Below, in pieces: positions 1 through 7,492 of a stretch of 21,598 nt of DNA. Position numbers and translations under genes: made by a program. A model generated the notes under the pieces. The model saw nothing but the letters and a program-made list of their open reading frames with translations, searched no databases and was not told the origin of the DNA. The stretch's first letter is position 1; each line of letters begins with the position of its first letter. Source of the DNA: a virus. The DNA lies in IMG/VR virus record IMGVR_UViG_3300035698_002890, positions 1-21,598 of that record. One strand, given 5' to 3'.

Positions 1-29
1 GTTGTGAATACGCACCGGAGAGTGACAGC

Positions 30-67
30 TTGGCCCAACTTGGCACATTTGGGCACGTTGGCCCAAC
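30..67. repeat. TTGGCCCAAC direct repeats at left edge, possible operator
   Basis: The ten bases TTGGCCCAAC occur at 30-39 and again at 58-67, exactly 28 bases apart. The related elements TTGGCAC (40-46 and near 82-88) and TTTGGGCAC (48-56) lie close by. The cluster sits just upstream of the ATG at 112 that I prefer as the first gene's start, so it may be a regulator-binding region for the operon. I see no convincing -35/-10 pair. If the first gene really starts at the GTG at 4, this DNA is coding and the repeat may mean nothing. Confidence 0.35.
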
Positions 68-111
68 GCGCGCGCGTCGCTTTGGCACACTATCAATCCA
101 CGGGTGGGACA

Positions 112-768
112 ATGGCGCGCGTTGAAATCCTCACGGTTGGGCAGCGCGAGTTGTGCGCACTGCGCGCGAGCTTGCGCAAAGTGGGCGCGCGGATCGGCGT
201 TGGCGGATCGTCGGTCAAGCGATGGCGCGATGGCGTTTCGATTCCTCATGACTCCGCACAAGTCGCATTGGAAACCGAGTACGGGATCGCGGCGCGCGGA
301 TGGACGCAAACTGTGGAAGCGGGAACAACCGTGGACCTTGCCGATCGCGGACGCCCGCGCGCAGACGCTCCGATCGAAGATCGCGAGATCGTAATCAACG
401 CGCCGCCCGCAAACGCGCCGCCCGCAAATGCGCGCGCGCCAATCGAGTCTCCCTATCCCGCGCCGCCCGCTTCGAACGCGTCGATCGCGTTCCAGTTGCG
501 TTTTTCGTTGGCGTGCATTCGCATTGATTTGCGCGACGTAAGCCTCACAACGGCGACGCGTTCGAAGTTGCGCTCCGACGAATCGCGCACGCTTGGACTC
601 ATCGCAAAGATCCAACGCGAAGAAGAGCTACGCGAAGATAAGTACGTGAAGAATCACCCGGCATTCCGTGCGCATTGCTTGCGTATCTTGCAAGCACTCC
701 GCCCCTATCCTGACGCGGCGAAAGCAGTTGCCGCCGTGCTAACAAACAACGAAAGCGAAACACAGTGA
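112..768 (+). CDS. HTH-containing protein, candidate terminase small subunit
   Basis: Codes for about 218 residues from the ATG at 112. The frame is also open to a GTG at 4 and to the window edge, so a longer form is possible. I prefer 112 because a GGGTGGG stretch lies just ahead of it and the upstream DNA is repeat-rich. The N-terminal 50 residues look like a helix-turn-helix, with helices around VGARIGVG and SSVKRWRDG. A Pro/Ala linker with repeated NAPPA follows, then a charged alpha-helical C-terminal third. Lying two genes before the large terminase and carrying a DNA-binding domain, it fits the small subunit that recognises the packaging start. A phage regulator is the main alternative. 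The assignment rests on position and HTH shape, not on a family motif I recognise. Confidence 0.5.
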   Translation: MARVEILTVGQRELCALRASLRKVGARIGVGGSSVKRWRDGVSIPHDSAQVALETEYGIAARGWTQTVEAGTTVDLADRGRPRADAPIEDREIVINAPPANAPPANARAPIESPYPAPPASNASIAFQLRFSLACIRIDLRDVSLTTATRSKLRSDESRTLGLIAKIQREEELREDKYVKNHPAFRAHCLRILQALRPYPDAAKAVAAVLTNNESETQ

Positions 769-1034
769 ACGAACTACCAAAAGACATCGGCAACACGGGC
801 GCGCAAGCGATCGACAAACAAGCAAGCGCAGTGCGTGAGCGATTCGTCAAAAGCGTTGGCACCGACGAGCCACGCCCGCAAACAACGGTGACGATCGCGG
901 CGCATGAGGAAAGCGACGAGACGCGCGACACGTTGAAGGCAAGCGCCGCGCGCTACTATGACGATCTGCAATGGCGCACGGAAGACGCGGCATGCGGAAA
1001 GATTGACCGACTGCTGGGGCGTCCGAGGCGATAA
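765..1034 (+). CDS. Small hypothetical phage protein
   Basis: An 89-residue hydrophilic protein starting with GTG inside a GTGA overlap with the previous stop, which suggests translational coupling. It is rich in charged residues and Ala, has no membrane segment or signal peptide, and ends in a basic tail (KIDRLLGRPRR). I recognise no family. Its place between the HTH protein and the large terminase suggests a packaging accessory or a second piece of the small terminase, but the sequence alone does not show this. Confidence 0.6.
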   Translation: MNELPKDIGNTGAQAIDKQASAVRERFVKSVGTDEPRPQTTVTIAAHEESDETRDTLKASAARYYDDLQWRTEDAACGKIDRLLGRPRR

Positions 1035-1037
1035 CGC

Positions 1038-2714
1038 GTGACGGTTTCGATCGCAGAGAATCTGGACGGCGCACGCGTTGCGCCCGCACTTGTTGCGCTC
1101 GACACATACGACGACGCGCTCGCGCGTTTGTTGCTCGCGCAAGTGCGGGTCACGTCTCGCGTTAGCTGGCCCAGCAAACGCTACCGCGACGATCCGGTCC
1201 TATTTTTCCGGGAGATTCTCGGGGTTGAGCCGTGGTCTAAGCAGATCGAAATCATCGAAGCGATCCGAGATCACAAACGCGTAGCGGTAAAGTCTGGGCA
1301 CAAAATATCAAAATCGCATTCTGCGTCCGGCGTTGCGCTTTGGTTTTATTGTTCGTTCGAAGATGCGCGCGTGATCATGACTTCCACAACGTCGCGGCAG
1401 GTGGACGACATCCTGTGGCGCGAGTTGCGCATGATGCGCGCGCGCTGCGGATTGTGCGTTGACTGCAAACGCGAAAACGAAACGCGCCACGAAGACGAGA
1501 AGATCGCGGTGCCTTGCGATCATTCAAGTTGGATTGATGGCGAGATTGGCGAGCATGCGCGCACGGGTCTCAAGTCTTCCGACTTCCGCGAAGTGAAAGG
1601 TTTTACCGCACGCGAGGCGGAAGCGGTCGCGGGAATCTCGGGAAAGAATCTGCTTTATATTTTGGACGAGGCGAGCGGGATCAAGTCGGAGATTTACGAG
1701 GCGATCGAAGGCAACCGAGCGGGCGACGCGCGCGTCGCGATGTTTTCCAACCCGACGAAAACGTCGGGCGAGTTTTTCGAAGCGTTCAACTCGAAAGCGC
1801 GCTTCTACAAAACGATTACCGTTAGCAGTGAAGACACGCCGAACGCTCGCTACGGTGACGCAGACCCGCGCGCCATTCCCGGACTCGCGGGGCGCGCGTG
1901 GATTGAAGAGAAGAAAGAAGAATGGGGCGAAGATTCCGCGCTCTACAAGGTGCGAATCAAGGGCGAGTTCGCAGAACTTGAGGAAGGTAAAATCTTTTCG
2001 GTTCACACGATCACGGAGTCTGAGTTGCGATGGCCGGATACGTTGGCGGTCGGGCGTTTGCGGATCGGACTAGACCCTGCGGGCGCGGGACCGTCGGGCG
2101 ACGAAACCGCGTGGGCGTCGCGGCGCGGTGACAAAATCTCGTCGATCGTTGCGATGCGCGGACAAAGCGCGGAGGCAATCCTCATGCACACGCTCGGATC
2201 CATCCGAGCGCAACGAACCGAACGTGAGATCCCGGTAGTCGTACTCGACCGCGAAGGCATGGTCGGCGCGGAGGTTTACGGGACTTTTCTTTCGTACCTC
2301 GCAAATCAGCGCACGCCAGAGTTTGAGTTGCTTGCGGTGCGAGCATCGGATCGGGCGCACAAGCACCCGATGGTTTACGATCGGATGCGCGATTGCTTGG
2401 TAGGTGAAACGCTCGCATGGATGCAAAATGGAGGCGCGATCCCACCCGACGCAAAGCTCGCAAATGAAATGCACGCGTATGAGTGGATCCAAGTTGAGGC
2501 AACGGGGCGCGTGAAAGTCACGTCAAAGAAAGACATTCGCAAAGACTTGGGGCGCTCGCCCGACCGATTCGACGCCGTGGCGCTGGCCGTATGGACTCCT
2601 GACAACGAAGGCACGGGCGCAGAACTACAGGAAGACACGTACAAGGAACCGCCCGCGCGGGGCGGGACCATGGACCCATACGGGCCAACGGGCGGAATCG
2701 ATCCCTACCGCTAG
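1038..2714 (+). CDS. Terminase large subunit (packaging ATPase and nuclease)
   Basis: The 558-residue motor protein drives DNA into proheads and cuts the packaged DNA. The ATPase half has a Walker A-like segment at residues 82-93 (VAVKSGHKISKS) and Walker B LLYILDEASG at 205-214, where the catalytic acid is expected. The nuclease half starts at about 341 with LRIGLDPAG (D346), then VVLDREG (D404) and DRFDAVAL (D509/D512), the spaced acidic residues of an RNase H-like terminase nuclease. Two oddities stand out. The Walker A has Ser where the Gly of GKS is normal, and a Cys cluster (C137, C140, C143, C160 with H162) sits between Walker A and B and looks like a metal-binding insertion. The start is a GTG three bases after the previous stop. 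The family call is strong; the exact subfamily is not determined. Confidence 0.93.
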   Translation: MTVSIAENLDGARVAPALVALDTYDDALARLLLAQVRVTSRVSWPSKRYRDDPVLFFREILGVEPWSKQIEIIEAIRDHKRVAVKSGHKISKSHSASGVALWFYCSFEDARVIMTSTTSRQVDDILWRELRMMRARCGLCVDCKRENETRHEDEKIAVPCDHSSWIDGEIGEHARTGLKSSDFREVKGFTAREAEAVAGISGKNLLYILDEASGIKSEIYEAIEGNRAGDARVAMFSNPTKTSGEFFEAFNSKARFYKTITVSSEDTPNARYGDADPRAIPGLAGRAWIEEKKEEWGEDSALYKVRIKGEFAELEEGKIFSVHTITESELRWPDTLAVGRLRIGLDPAGAGPSGDETAWASRRGDKISSIVAMRGQSAEAILMHTLGSIRAQRTEREIPVVVLDREGMVGAEVYGTFLSYLANQRTPEFELLAVRASDRAHKHPMVYDRMRDCLVGETLAWMQNGGAIPPDAKLANEMHAYEWIQVEATGRVKVTSKKDIRKDLGRSPDRFDAVALAVWTPDNEGTGAELQEDTYKEPPARGGTMDPYGPTGGIDPYR

Positions 2715-2783
2715 ACGGCCGCTTGCGGGCGTGGCACGCTTCGCGCTATAGGATCGGACTCGCGGGGGTAGACGCAGAAATGG
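2715..2783 (+). promoter_or_regulatory. Terminase-portal spacer with weak sigma54-like element
   Basis: One of the two longest spacers in the operon. It contains TGGCACG at 2732-2738, with GG (2733-2734) and GC (2745-2746) separated by ten bases, the spacing of a sigma54 -24/-12 promoter. The usual TT before that GC is missing, so the match is partial. A G-run (GGGGGT, 2764-2769) ahead of the GTG at 2784 may act as ribosome binding site. No terminator-like hairpin with a T-tract is present. Confidence 0.2.
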
Positions 2784-4454
2784 GTGGCACTAAGGGATAG
2801 GATCGCGGCGCTGCTAGGCGTATCGACTTTTCAGCGGAGCAACGCGGCGCAACGATTTGCGCCGCCTGATTCCGTTGTAAAGCAAGTGCGCGACGCGTAC
2901 GGCGGACAACTATCTCCAACGCCAAGCACCCAGACGCGTTGGTATCCGCGCGATCTTGAGTCGGCGGAATACGCCGCGGACACTGGCGACCTGAGCTACG
3001 CGGCGCGACTCATGCGAAGCGCGCGCAAGGACGGCGTCTACGCGGGCGTGCTTTCGACGCGCACCGGTGGGCTTGTTCGCTTGCCGAAACGATTCCGCGG
3101 CGCGGAGCAAATCGTGAAGCCGCTCCAACAAGGCAACGATGAGACGCGCGGGATCTTCGACGAAATGTTCCCCGCGCAGGAGCTTGCGTTGCTTGCCGCG
3201 GATGGCGTCGAGCTTGGCGTTGGCGTCGCAGAGCTTGTGCCAGTGGTCGGGCGAGACTTCCCCGTCATGGTGCGGCTAGATCCTGAATTCCTTTCGTACC
3301 GGTGGAACGAGAATCAATGGTACTACCGGTCGATCGCGGGAATGCTTCCGATCACGCCCGGCGATGGACGGTGGATTCTGCATATGCCAGGCGGGCGCGT
3401 GTCGCCATGGCAACACGGACTCTGGCGTGCGATCGGTCGCGCGTACGTGCGCAAAGAACACGCGCTCATGCATGCCGACAACTGGGAGGCGAAGCTTGCG
3501 AATAGCGCGCGTGTTGCGTATGCACCGCAAGCGGCAAGCCAAGCACAAAAGGAATCATGGTTCCGCTCTGTCATGGCATGGGGCGTCAACTCAACCTTCG
3601 GATTGACGCCGGGGTACGAGGTAAAGCTACTCGAAAGCAACGGGCGAGGATACGAAGCGTTCCGACAAACGATCGAAGATCAGAATAATGAATTCGTGAT
3701 CGCGGTAGCGGGCCAGACGGTGACCACGGATGGCGGGACTGGATTCTCAAACCAAGATGTTCACAAGTCGATCCGCGCGGACTTGATCAAAGAAACGGCG
3801 GACGGCCTAGCGCACACGATCAACACGCAAGGTCTCCCGCAATGGGTGATCGACACGTTCGGCGAGAAAGCGTTGACGCCGGGCGCGAGCGTTGAATGGG
3901 ACGTAGCGCCGCCGCAAGATCGACGCGCGGAAGCTGACGCGCTGCAAGTCACCGCGCAAGCGATGGCGAGCTTAACGCAAAGCCTCGCAACGCACGGACT
4001 GAGGCTCGACGCTAAGGCGTTGGCGATCGGATTCGGCGTTCCGTTTGTCGACGTGGAAGCGGGAACGGACGCGCCGCTATTGTTTGACGTGTCGCTACAG
4101 CAAGCGATCGATCTCGCAACGGGTCGCGGGTTGCGCCCGACAGAAAACGCGGTGCGTTTGATTCTTGAGCGCGCGGGCGTCGCACTCGAAACGCAACCCG
4201 CGGGCGAAGAATCGCCGCGCCGACTTGAGCTTGCGCCCACCGATGTTGCCAAGTTTGTAAAAGTCGTTGAGGGTCGAGCATCGCAAGGGTTGCCGCCGTT
4301 TGGAGACTGGCGAGATCAACTCACCATCTTTGAGTTCGCGGCGCTCACGTCCGCGGCTGGCGAATCGAGCGTGGCGGAAGCGGAAGCGGAAGCGGACGCA
4401 GACGCAGCAATCGAAGTGGACAACGCAACGGAAGACGAGGCGGTCGCGGTATGA
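2784..4454 (+). CDS. Portal protein, DUF935 / Mu gp29-like
   Basis: The 556-residue portal forms the dodecameric ring at the head vertex through which DNA passes and to which terminase and tail dock. Diagnostic is the region at about 305-355, with AVAGQTVTTDGGTG followed by VHKSIRADLIKETAD and the INTQGLPQW segment, the conserved core of Mu gp29/DUF935 portals. The middle region (about 160-240) has the DPEFLSYRW and HMPGGRVSPWQHGLWR blocks expected of the stem/wing fold. The last 30 residues are an acidic Ala/Glu/Asp tail that probably faces the interior. Start is GTG. The stop overlaps the protease start (ATGA). A Mu F-like minor head gene, which usually follows this portal type, is absent here. 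Confidence 0.88.
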   Translation: MALRDRIAALLGVSTFQRSNAAQRFAPPDSVVKQVRDAYGGQLSPTPSTQTRWYPRDLESAEYAADTGDLSYAARLMRSARKDGVYAGVLSTRTGGLVRLPKRFRGAEQIVKPLQQGNDETRGIFDEMFPAQELALLAADGVELGVGVAELVPVVGRDFPVMVRLDPEFLSYRWNENQWYYRSIAGMLPITPGDGRWILHMPGGRVSPWQHGLWRAIGRAYVRKEHALMHADNWEAKLANSARVAYAPQAASQAQKESWFRSVMAWGVNSTFGLTPGYEVKLLESNGRGYEAFRQTIEDQNNEFVIAVAGQTVTTDGGTGFSNQDVHKSIRADLIKETADGLAHTINTQGLPQWVIDTFGEKALTPGASVEWDVAPPQDRRAEADALQVTAQAMASLTQSLATHGLRLDAKALAIGFGVPFVDVEAGTDAPLLFDVSLQQAIDLATGRGLRPTENAVRLILERAGVALETQPAGEESPRRLELAPTDVAKFVKVVEGRASQGLPPFGDWRDQLTIFEFAALTSAAGESSVAEAEAEADADAAIEVDNATEDEAVAV

Positions 4455-5917
4455 ACGAACGAACGCAGCAGCGCTTCGTGCCCCATGGTGCGCTTGCCAT
4501 TCATCCCAAGGCGTTCGGCGCATTGTTCGACGTAATCGGCGCAACGCCACCCACGCTTTCGGACGTGGGCGTGGCGGTCGTAAGCGTGCGTGGCCCGCTC
4601 ATGCATCACGCGGACTATTGTTTTGATTCGTACGAGGGCTTGAAGGCGCGCATGCGCGAAGCGTTGGCGCTCAACCCGCGCGCTATCTTGCTCGACATTG
4701 ACTCACCGGGCGGGCTCGTCTCTGGCGCGTTTGATACCGCGCGCGAGTTGCGCGCAATGTGCAACACGGCCAACGTTGAGCTACGCGCGCATGTCGAAGC
4801 GCAGGCAACGTCCGCGGCTTATGCGATGGCGAGCGCCGCTAGTTGGATCGGAGTTTCGCGCAGCGCTTCGATCGGATCGATCGGCGTCATTGATACGTTG
4901 ATCGACGCGACCGCGCAGAACGAAATGAACGGCGTCAAGGTTCAACTCGTCACGTCGGGCGCACGCAAGGCAGACGGCAACCCGGACGCTCCGTTGAACG
5001 CTGACGCGATCGCAGCCACACAAGAACGCGTCGAAAGTCTCGCGCGGATGTTCTTCGAGTTAGTCGTCGACCATGGATGGGGCGGCGATGTCGAAAGCGT
5101 CGCGGCGCTTGAAGCGGCGGTGCTCACGGGCGAGCAAGCGGTAGCGGCCGGGCTTGCGTCGGCGATCGCAACGCGACAACAATCTCTCGCACTCGACGCG
5201 CTCGCGCCCGATGCGGAAGCAACGGAAACAGGAACAGGAGAAACGCAAATGGCAACACCAATGGAAGACGCCGTCGCTTCGCTTCGAAAGATGGCGGAAG
5301 GCGACAACGAGGAAGACGCGAAGCGCGCGCGCGCTGCGCTCGCCTCGCTCGAAAGCGACGACGACGAGTCGGCGGAAGACGACGAGAAAGACGAGTCGGC
5401 GGAAGACGACAAGGAAGACGAGCCGGCAGAAGACGACGAGAAAGACGAGTCGGCGGAAGACGACAAGGAAGACGCAAAGGCAAGCGCCAGCGCGTTGCGC
5501 ATTGCAACGCAAGCGCTCGCCAAGGTCCATACAATGGAAGCGAACGCCGCCAAGGCGCGCGCAAGCGCAGAGCGCGCCGAGTTGATCGCATCGCGCGCCG
5601 ACTTCGGAGACGACTTGATCGCCGTCCTTTCATCGCCAAAGACACCGCTGGCAACCGTGCGTGAAATGTGCGCGAACCTTGCGAAGGGTCCGACTCGGAC
5701 CGGGCGCAGTGCAGCCGCCGCAATGGCGACTGGAACACGCGGAGCAACGCAAGGAGACGGATCGGCGTCGCGGCTTGCGCCTGAGCACAAGTCAGCGCTG
5801 GACTTGCAAATGGGACTCGTGAAGATGACAACCGAAACCGTCAGCGACTCTCACCGACTCACGTTCGGCGCGGCGCGGGCGATGACAGCGGCGGAAGCCG
5901 AGAAGGGAAAGCGATAA
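4451..5917 (+). CDS. Prohead protease (S49/SppA-like) fused to scaffold region
   Basis: The 488-residue protein has an N-terminal S49 serine protease domain (about residues 40-245) and a long acidic, helical C-terminal region. Signature blocks are LLDIDSPGGLVSGA (80-93), QATSAAYAMASAA with the predicted nucleophile S121, and SASIGSIGV (138-145). GARKADGNP carries the predicted general base K173, 52 residues after the serine as in SppA-type peptidases. Such enzymes cleave scaffold and other head proteins and then themselves during prohead maturation. The C-terminal part contains an acidic tandem repeat and a helical Ala/Lys/Glu region typical of scaffolds, and an internal start at 5249 probably makes that region separately. 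Start ATG overlaps the portal stop by four bases. Confidence 0.88.
   Translation: MNERTQQRFVPHGALAIHPKAFGALFDVIGATPPTLSDVGVAVVSVRGPLMHHADYCFDSYEGLKARMREALALNPRAILLDIDSPGGLVSGAFDTARELRAMCNTANVELRAHVEAQATSAAYAMASAASWIGVSRSASIGSIGVIDTLIDATAQNEMNGVKVQLVTSGARKADGNPDAPLNADAIAATQERVESLARMFFELVVDHGWGGDVESVAALEAAVLTGEQAVAAGLASAIATRQQSLALDALAPDAEATETGTGETQMATPMEDAVASLRKMAEGDNEEDAKRARAALASLESDDDESAEDDEKDESAEDDKEDEPAEDDEKDESAEDDKEDAKASASALRIATQALAKVHTMEANAAKARASAERAELIASRADFGDDLIAVLSSPKTPLATVREMCANLAKGPTRTGRSAAAAMATGTRGATQGDGSASRLAPEHKSALDLQMGLVKMTTETVSDSHRLTFGAARAMTAAEAEKGKR
5249..5917 (+). CDS. Nested scaffold protein from internal in-frame start
   Basis: An in-frame ATG at codon 267 of the protease gene is preceded by AGGAG at 5236-5240, eight bases upstream, one of the better ribosome binding sites in this window. 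Starting here gives a 222-residue protein that begins MATPMEDAV, just after the protease domain ends. It carries the acidic repeat and a long predicted alpha-helical segment (about 5490-5700). The layout mirrors lambda C/Nu3, where the scaffold is made from an internal start within the protease gene. The site and frame are seen directly; that it is used as scaffold is inference from that precedent. Confidence 0.65.
   Translation: MATPMEDAVASLRKMAEGDNEEDAKRARAALASLESDDDESAEDDEKDESAEDDKEDEPAEDDEKDESAEDDKEDAKASASALRIATQALAKVHTMEANAAKARASAERAELIASRADFGDDLIAVLSSPKTPLATVREMCANLAKGPTRTGRSAAAAMATGTRGATQGDGSASRLAPEHKSALDLQMGLVKMTTETVSDSHRLTFGAARAMTAAEAEKGKR
5363..5470 (+). repeat. Four tandem 27-bp repeats coding an acidic 9-mer
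   Basis: Four adjoining 27-base units (5363, 5390, 5417, 5444) encode DESAEDDEK, DESAEDDKE, DEPAEDDEK and DESAEDDKE, inside the scaffold part of the protease gene. Units alternate in a two-unit period (EK then KE endings), as expected from duplication of a 54-base pair of units. Copy number could vary between related phages by slippage or recombination without changing frame. Confidence 0.9.
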
Positions 5918-5918
5918 C

Positions 5919-6347
5919 ATGTCAAAGCGAATGACACGCAACGAAGCGTGGGGATATTTTGAGCATCCGCTCACCAACGCGCAGACCGGCGAGAAGGGCG
6001 AAATGGTTTGCATCAATACCGCCACCGGTTTGCTTTTCATGGCGGCGGCGGGAACGGCAACACTGCGTCCGATCGGCTACCTCGAAAACGGGGAGGGCAC
6101 TACGACCGGAGACGGTACAACGAAGGTTCGCGTCCGTCTCTTCAAAGAGATCCGCGTGCATTGGTTCGACAACGGCGCGGGCGGAACGCCGGTCGTTGCC
6201 GCGGACGTTGGCGGACTCTGTTACATGCTTAACGCGACCACCGTTACCGCTGACGACGACAGCGCAGGCAACGCGCCCGCGGGTCGAGTTTGGGGTGTTC
6301 ATTCCACGCAAGGTGTCGTGATTGAGCCGATCGGATTCTCGGTCTAG
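5919..6347 (+). CDS. Putative capsid decoration/stabilising protein
   Basis: A 142-residue protein rich in Gly, Thr and Val, predicted mostly beta, lying between the protease/scaffold gene and the major capsid gene, where decoration proteins are normally coded. The middle has alternating hydrophobic strands (IRVHWFDNGAGGTPVVAADVG, about 86-106). The C-terminus reads GRVWGVHSTQGVVIEPIGF, a pattern I associate with small head-decoration proteins of Mu-like and related phages (DUF2190-like). Start ATG is two bases after the upstream stop. It probably binds the outside of the mature capsid; that role comes from position and composition. Confidence 0.6.
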   Translation: MSKRMTRNEAWGYFEHPLTNAQTGEKGEMVCINTATGLLFMAAAGTATLRPIGYLENGEGTTTGDGTTKVRVRLFKEIRVHWFDNGAGGTPVVAADVGGLCYMLNATTVTADDDSAGNAPAGRVWGVHSTQGVVIEPIGFSV

Positions 6348-6380
6348 TTTTGACTGTGAACTGAAGAAAGAAAAAAACGA

Positions 6381-7427
6381 ATGTCACAACTGACTCCAGA
6401 ATTCCTTTTCGATCTCGAATCGAACATGCGCGTGATTTCGTCGCGCGAATACCAGAGACTCATCGAGAATCTTTGGTACCAACGGCTGATGAAAATCATT
6501 CCCTCCAAGTCGAAAAAGGAGCGGCTTTCTTGGCTGCTTCAAACGGCGAAGATTGAGCGCCCGAATGCATCGCACGGCGGCGGCCAGGCGATCTTCGAAG
6601 ACTTGGTGATGCAAACAACCGAGTACGAAAACGAAAACGCAACGGCTGGTCTTGAGTTGAAGAAAGAACAACTCGAAGACTTGGATGGCAACGGCGTCCA
6701 AATGGCCGCGGAATGGTCCGAGCAAGTCGGAGCGCTTGCGGCGTACTGGCCACAAAAGACACTCGCCGCGGCAATCCGTGCGAACGGAAACACGTACGAC
6801 GGCAAGCCATTCTTCGCGCCCAACGGCAATAAGCACTTGGTGAATCCGTTCAACGTGGGCGCGGGATCGTTCGCGAACGACTTCACCAGCACCCCAAGCG
6901 GAATCTATCCGGGCGCCGTTCCGATCGACGCAAGCGTGACGGCGGACGTTGCGTTGAACAACCTCAATAAGGTCAAGGCGTACATCGCTTCGATCATGAT
7001 GCCGAACGGAGAGGATCCACGGTTCCTCAAGATCGATGCCATTCTGCACCCGCCCACGCTTACCTCGCGCGTGGCTCAGTTGACGGAAGCCAAGTTCATC
7101 GCGCAAGCGTCATCGTCCGGTGGCGGTAGCGCGGACGTTGAAGCGATCATCCGCTCGCAAGGGTTTGGCGATCCAATCGAAGCGCCAGAGCTTGGCAGCG
7201 CGTTCGGCGGGTCGGACACGACCTACTACGTCATCGCAAAGGAAGTTACCAAGAACGATCTGGGCGCGTTCCTGTACCTCGACCGCGAGCCGTTCTCGGT
7301 TTTGTTCCACGGTCCGGTCACGGACGCGGAGCTTGCGCGCATGCGCAAGCTTCAGTGGACGATCGAAGGTCGGAACACGTGTCAGCCGGGCCACCCGTAC
7401 CTGATGTTCCGTTGCCAGGGTAGCTAA
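6381..7427 (+). CDS. Major capsid protein, Mu gpT-like
   Basis: The 348-residue shell subunit, similar in layout to Mu gpT (Mu-like major head subunit family). It opens with a helical segment (MSQLTPEFLFDLESN). YDGKPFFAPNGNKHLVNPF (about 139-157) matches the family's conserved Asp-Gly-x-x-Phe-Phe block. KIDAILHPPTLTSRVAQL (about 218-235) and the C-terminal EPFSVLFHGPVTDAELARMRKLQWTIEGR complete an HK97-type fold pattern. An A/G-rich leader (GAAGAAAGAAAAAA) directly precedes the ATG and probably gives strong initiation for this abundant protein. A stable hairpin follows the gene. Confidence 0.88.
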   Translation: MSQLTPEFLFDLESNMRVISSREYQRLIENLWYQRLMKIIPSKSKKERLSWLLQTAKIERPNASHGGGQAIFEDLVMQTTEYENENATAGLELKKEQLEDLDGNGVQMAAEWSEQVGALAAYWPQKTLAAAIRANGNTYDGKPFFAPNGNKHLVNPFNVGAGSFANDFTSTPSGIYPGAVPIDASVTADVALNNLNKVKAYIASIMMPNGEDPRFLKIDAILHPPTLTSRVAQLTEAKFIAQASSSGGGSADVEAIIRSQGFGDPIEAPELGSAFGGSDTTYYVIAKEVTKNDLGAFLYLDREPFSVLFHGPVTDAELARMRKLQWTIEGRNTCQPGHPYLMFRCQGS

Positions 7428-7449
7428 CCGCAGCCCACGTTTCAGCGTT

Positions 7450-7477
7450 GCCGCGCTCTTGCAAAGGGGCGCGGCAG
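7450..7477 (+). promoter_or_regulatory. GC-rich hairpin downstream of the major capsid gene
   Basis: TGCCGCGCTCT (7450-7460) pairs with GGGGCGCGGCA (7467-7477) over 11 base pairs, two of them G-T, around the loop TGCAAA. It lies in the 65-base spacer between the capsid gene and the next neck gene. There is no T-tract, so it is not a canonical intrinsic terminator. It may protect or process the 3' end of the capsid message, or lower read-through into the neck genes. Confidence 0.5.
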
Positions 7478-7492
7478 TCGCGGTGAAAGCTC

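Noticed and set aside
2732-2747. Sigma54-type promoter in the terminase-portal spacer
   Set aside because: GG and GC spacing fits but the TT of the -12 element is absent and no enhancer site is seen. Kept only as a low-confidence regulatory note, not a finding.
4942-5790. Minus-strand frame (282 codons) opposite the protease/scaffold gene
   Set aside because: It is a Ser/Ala-rich low-complexity mirror of the acidic repeat region, with no ribosome site or domain.
7428-7492. Intrinsic terminator after the capsid gene
   Set aside because: The hairpin is good but no T-run follows, and the downstream genes continue the same operon.
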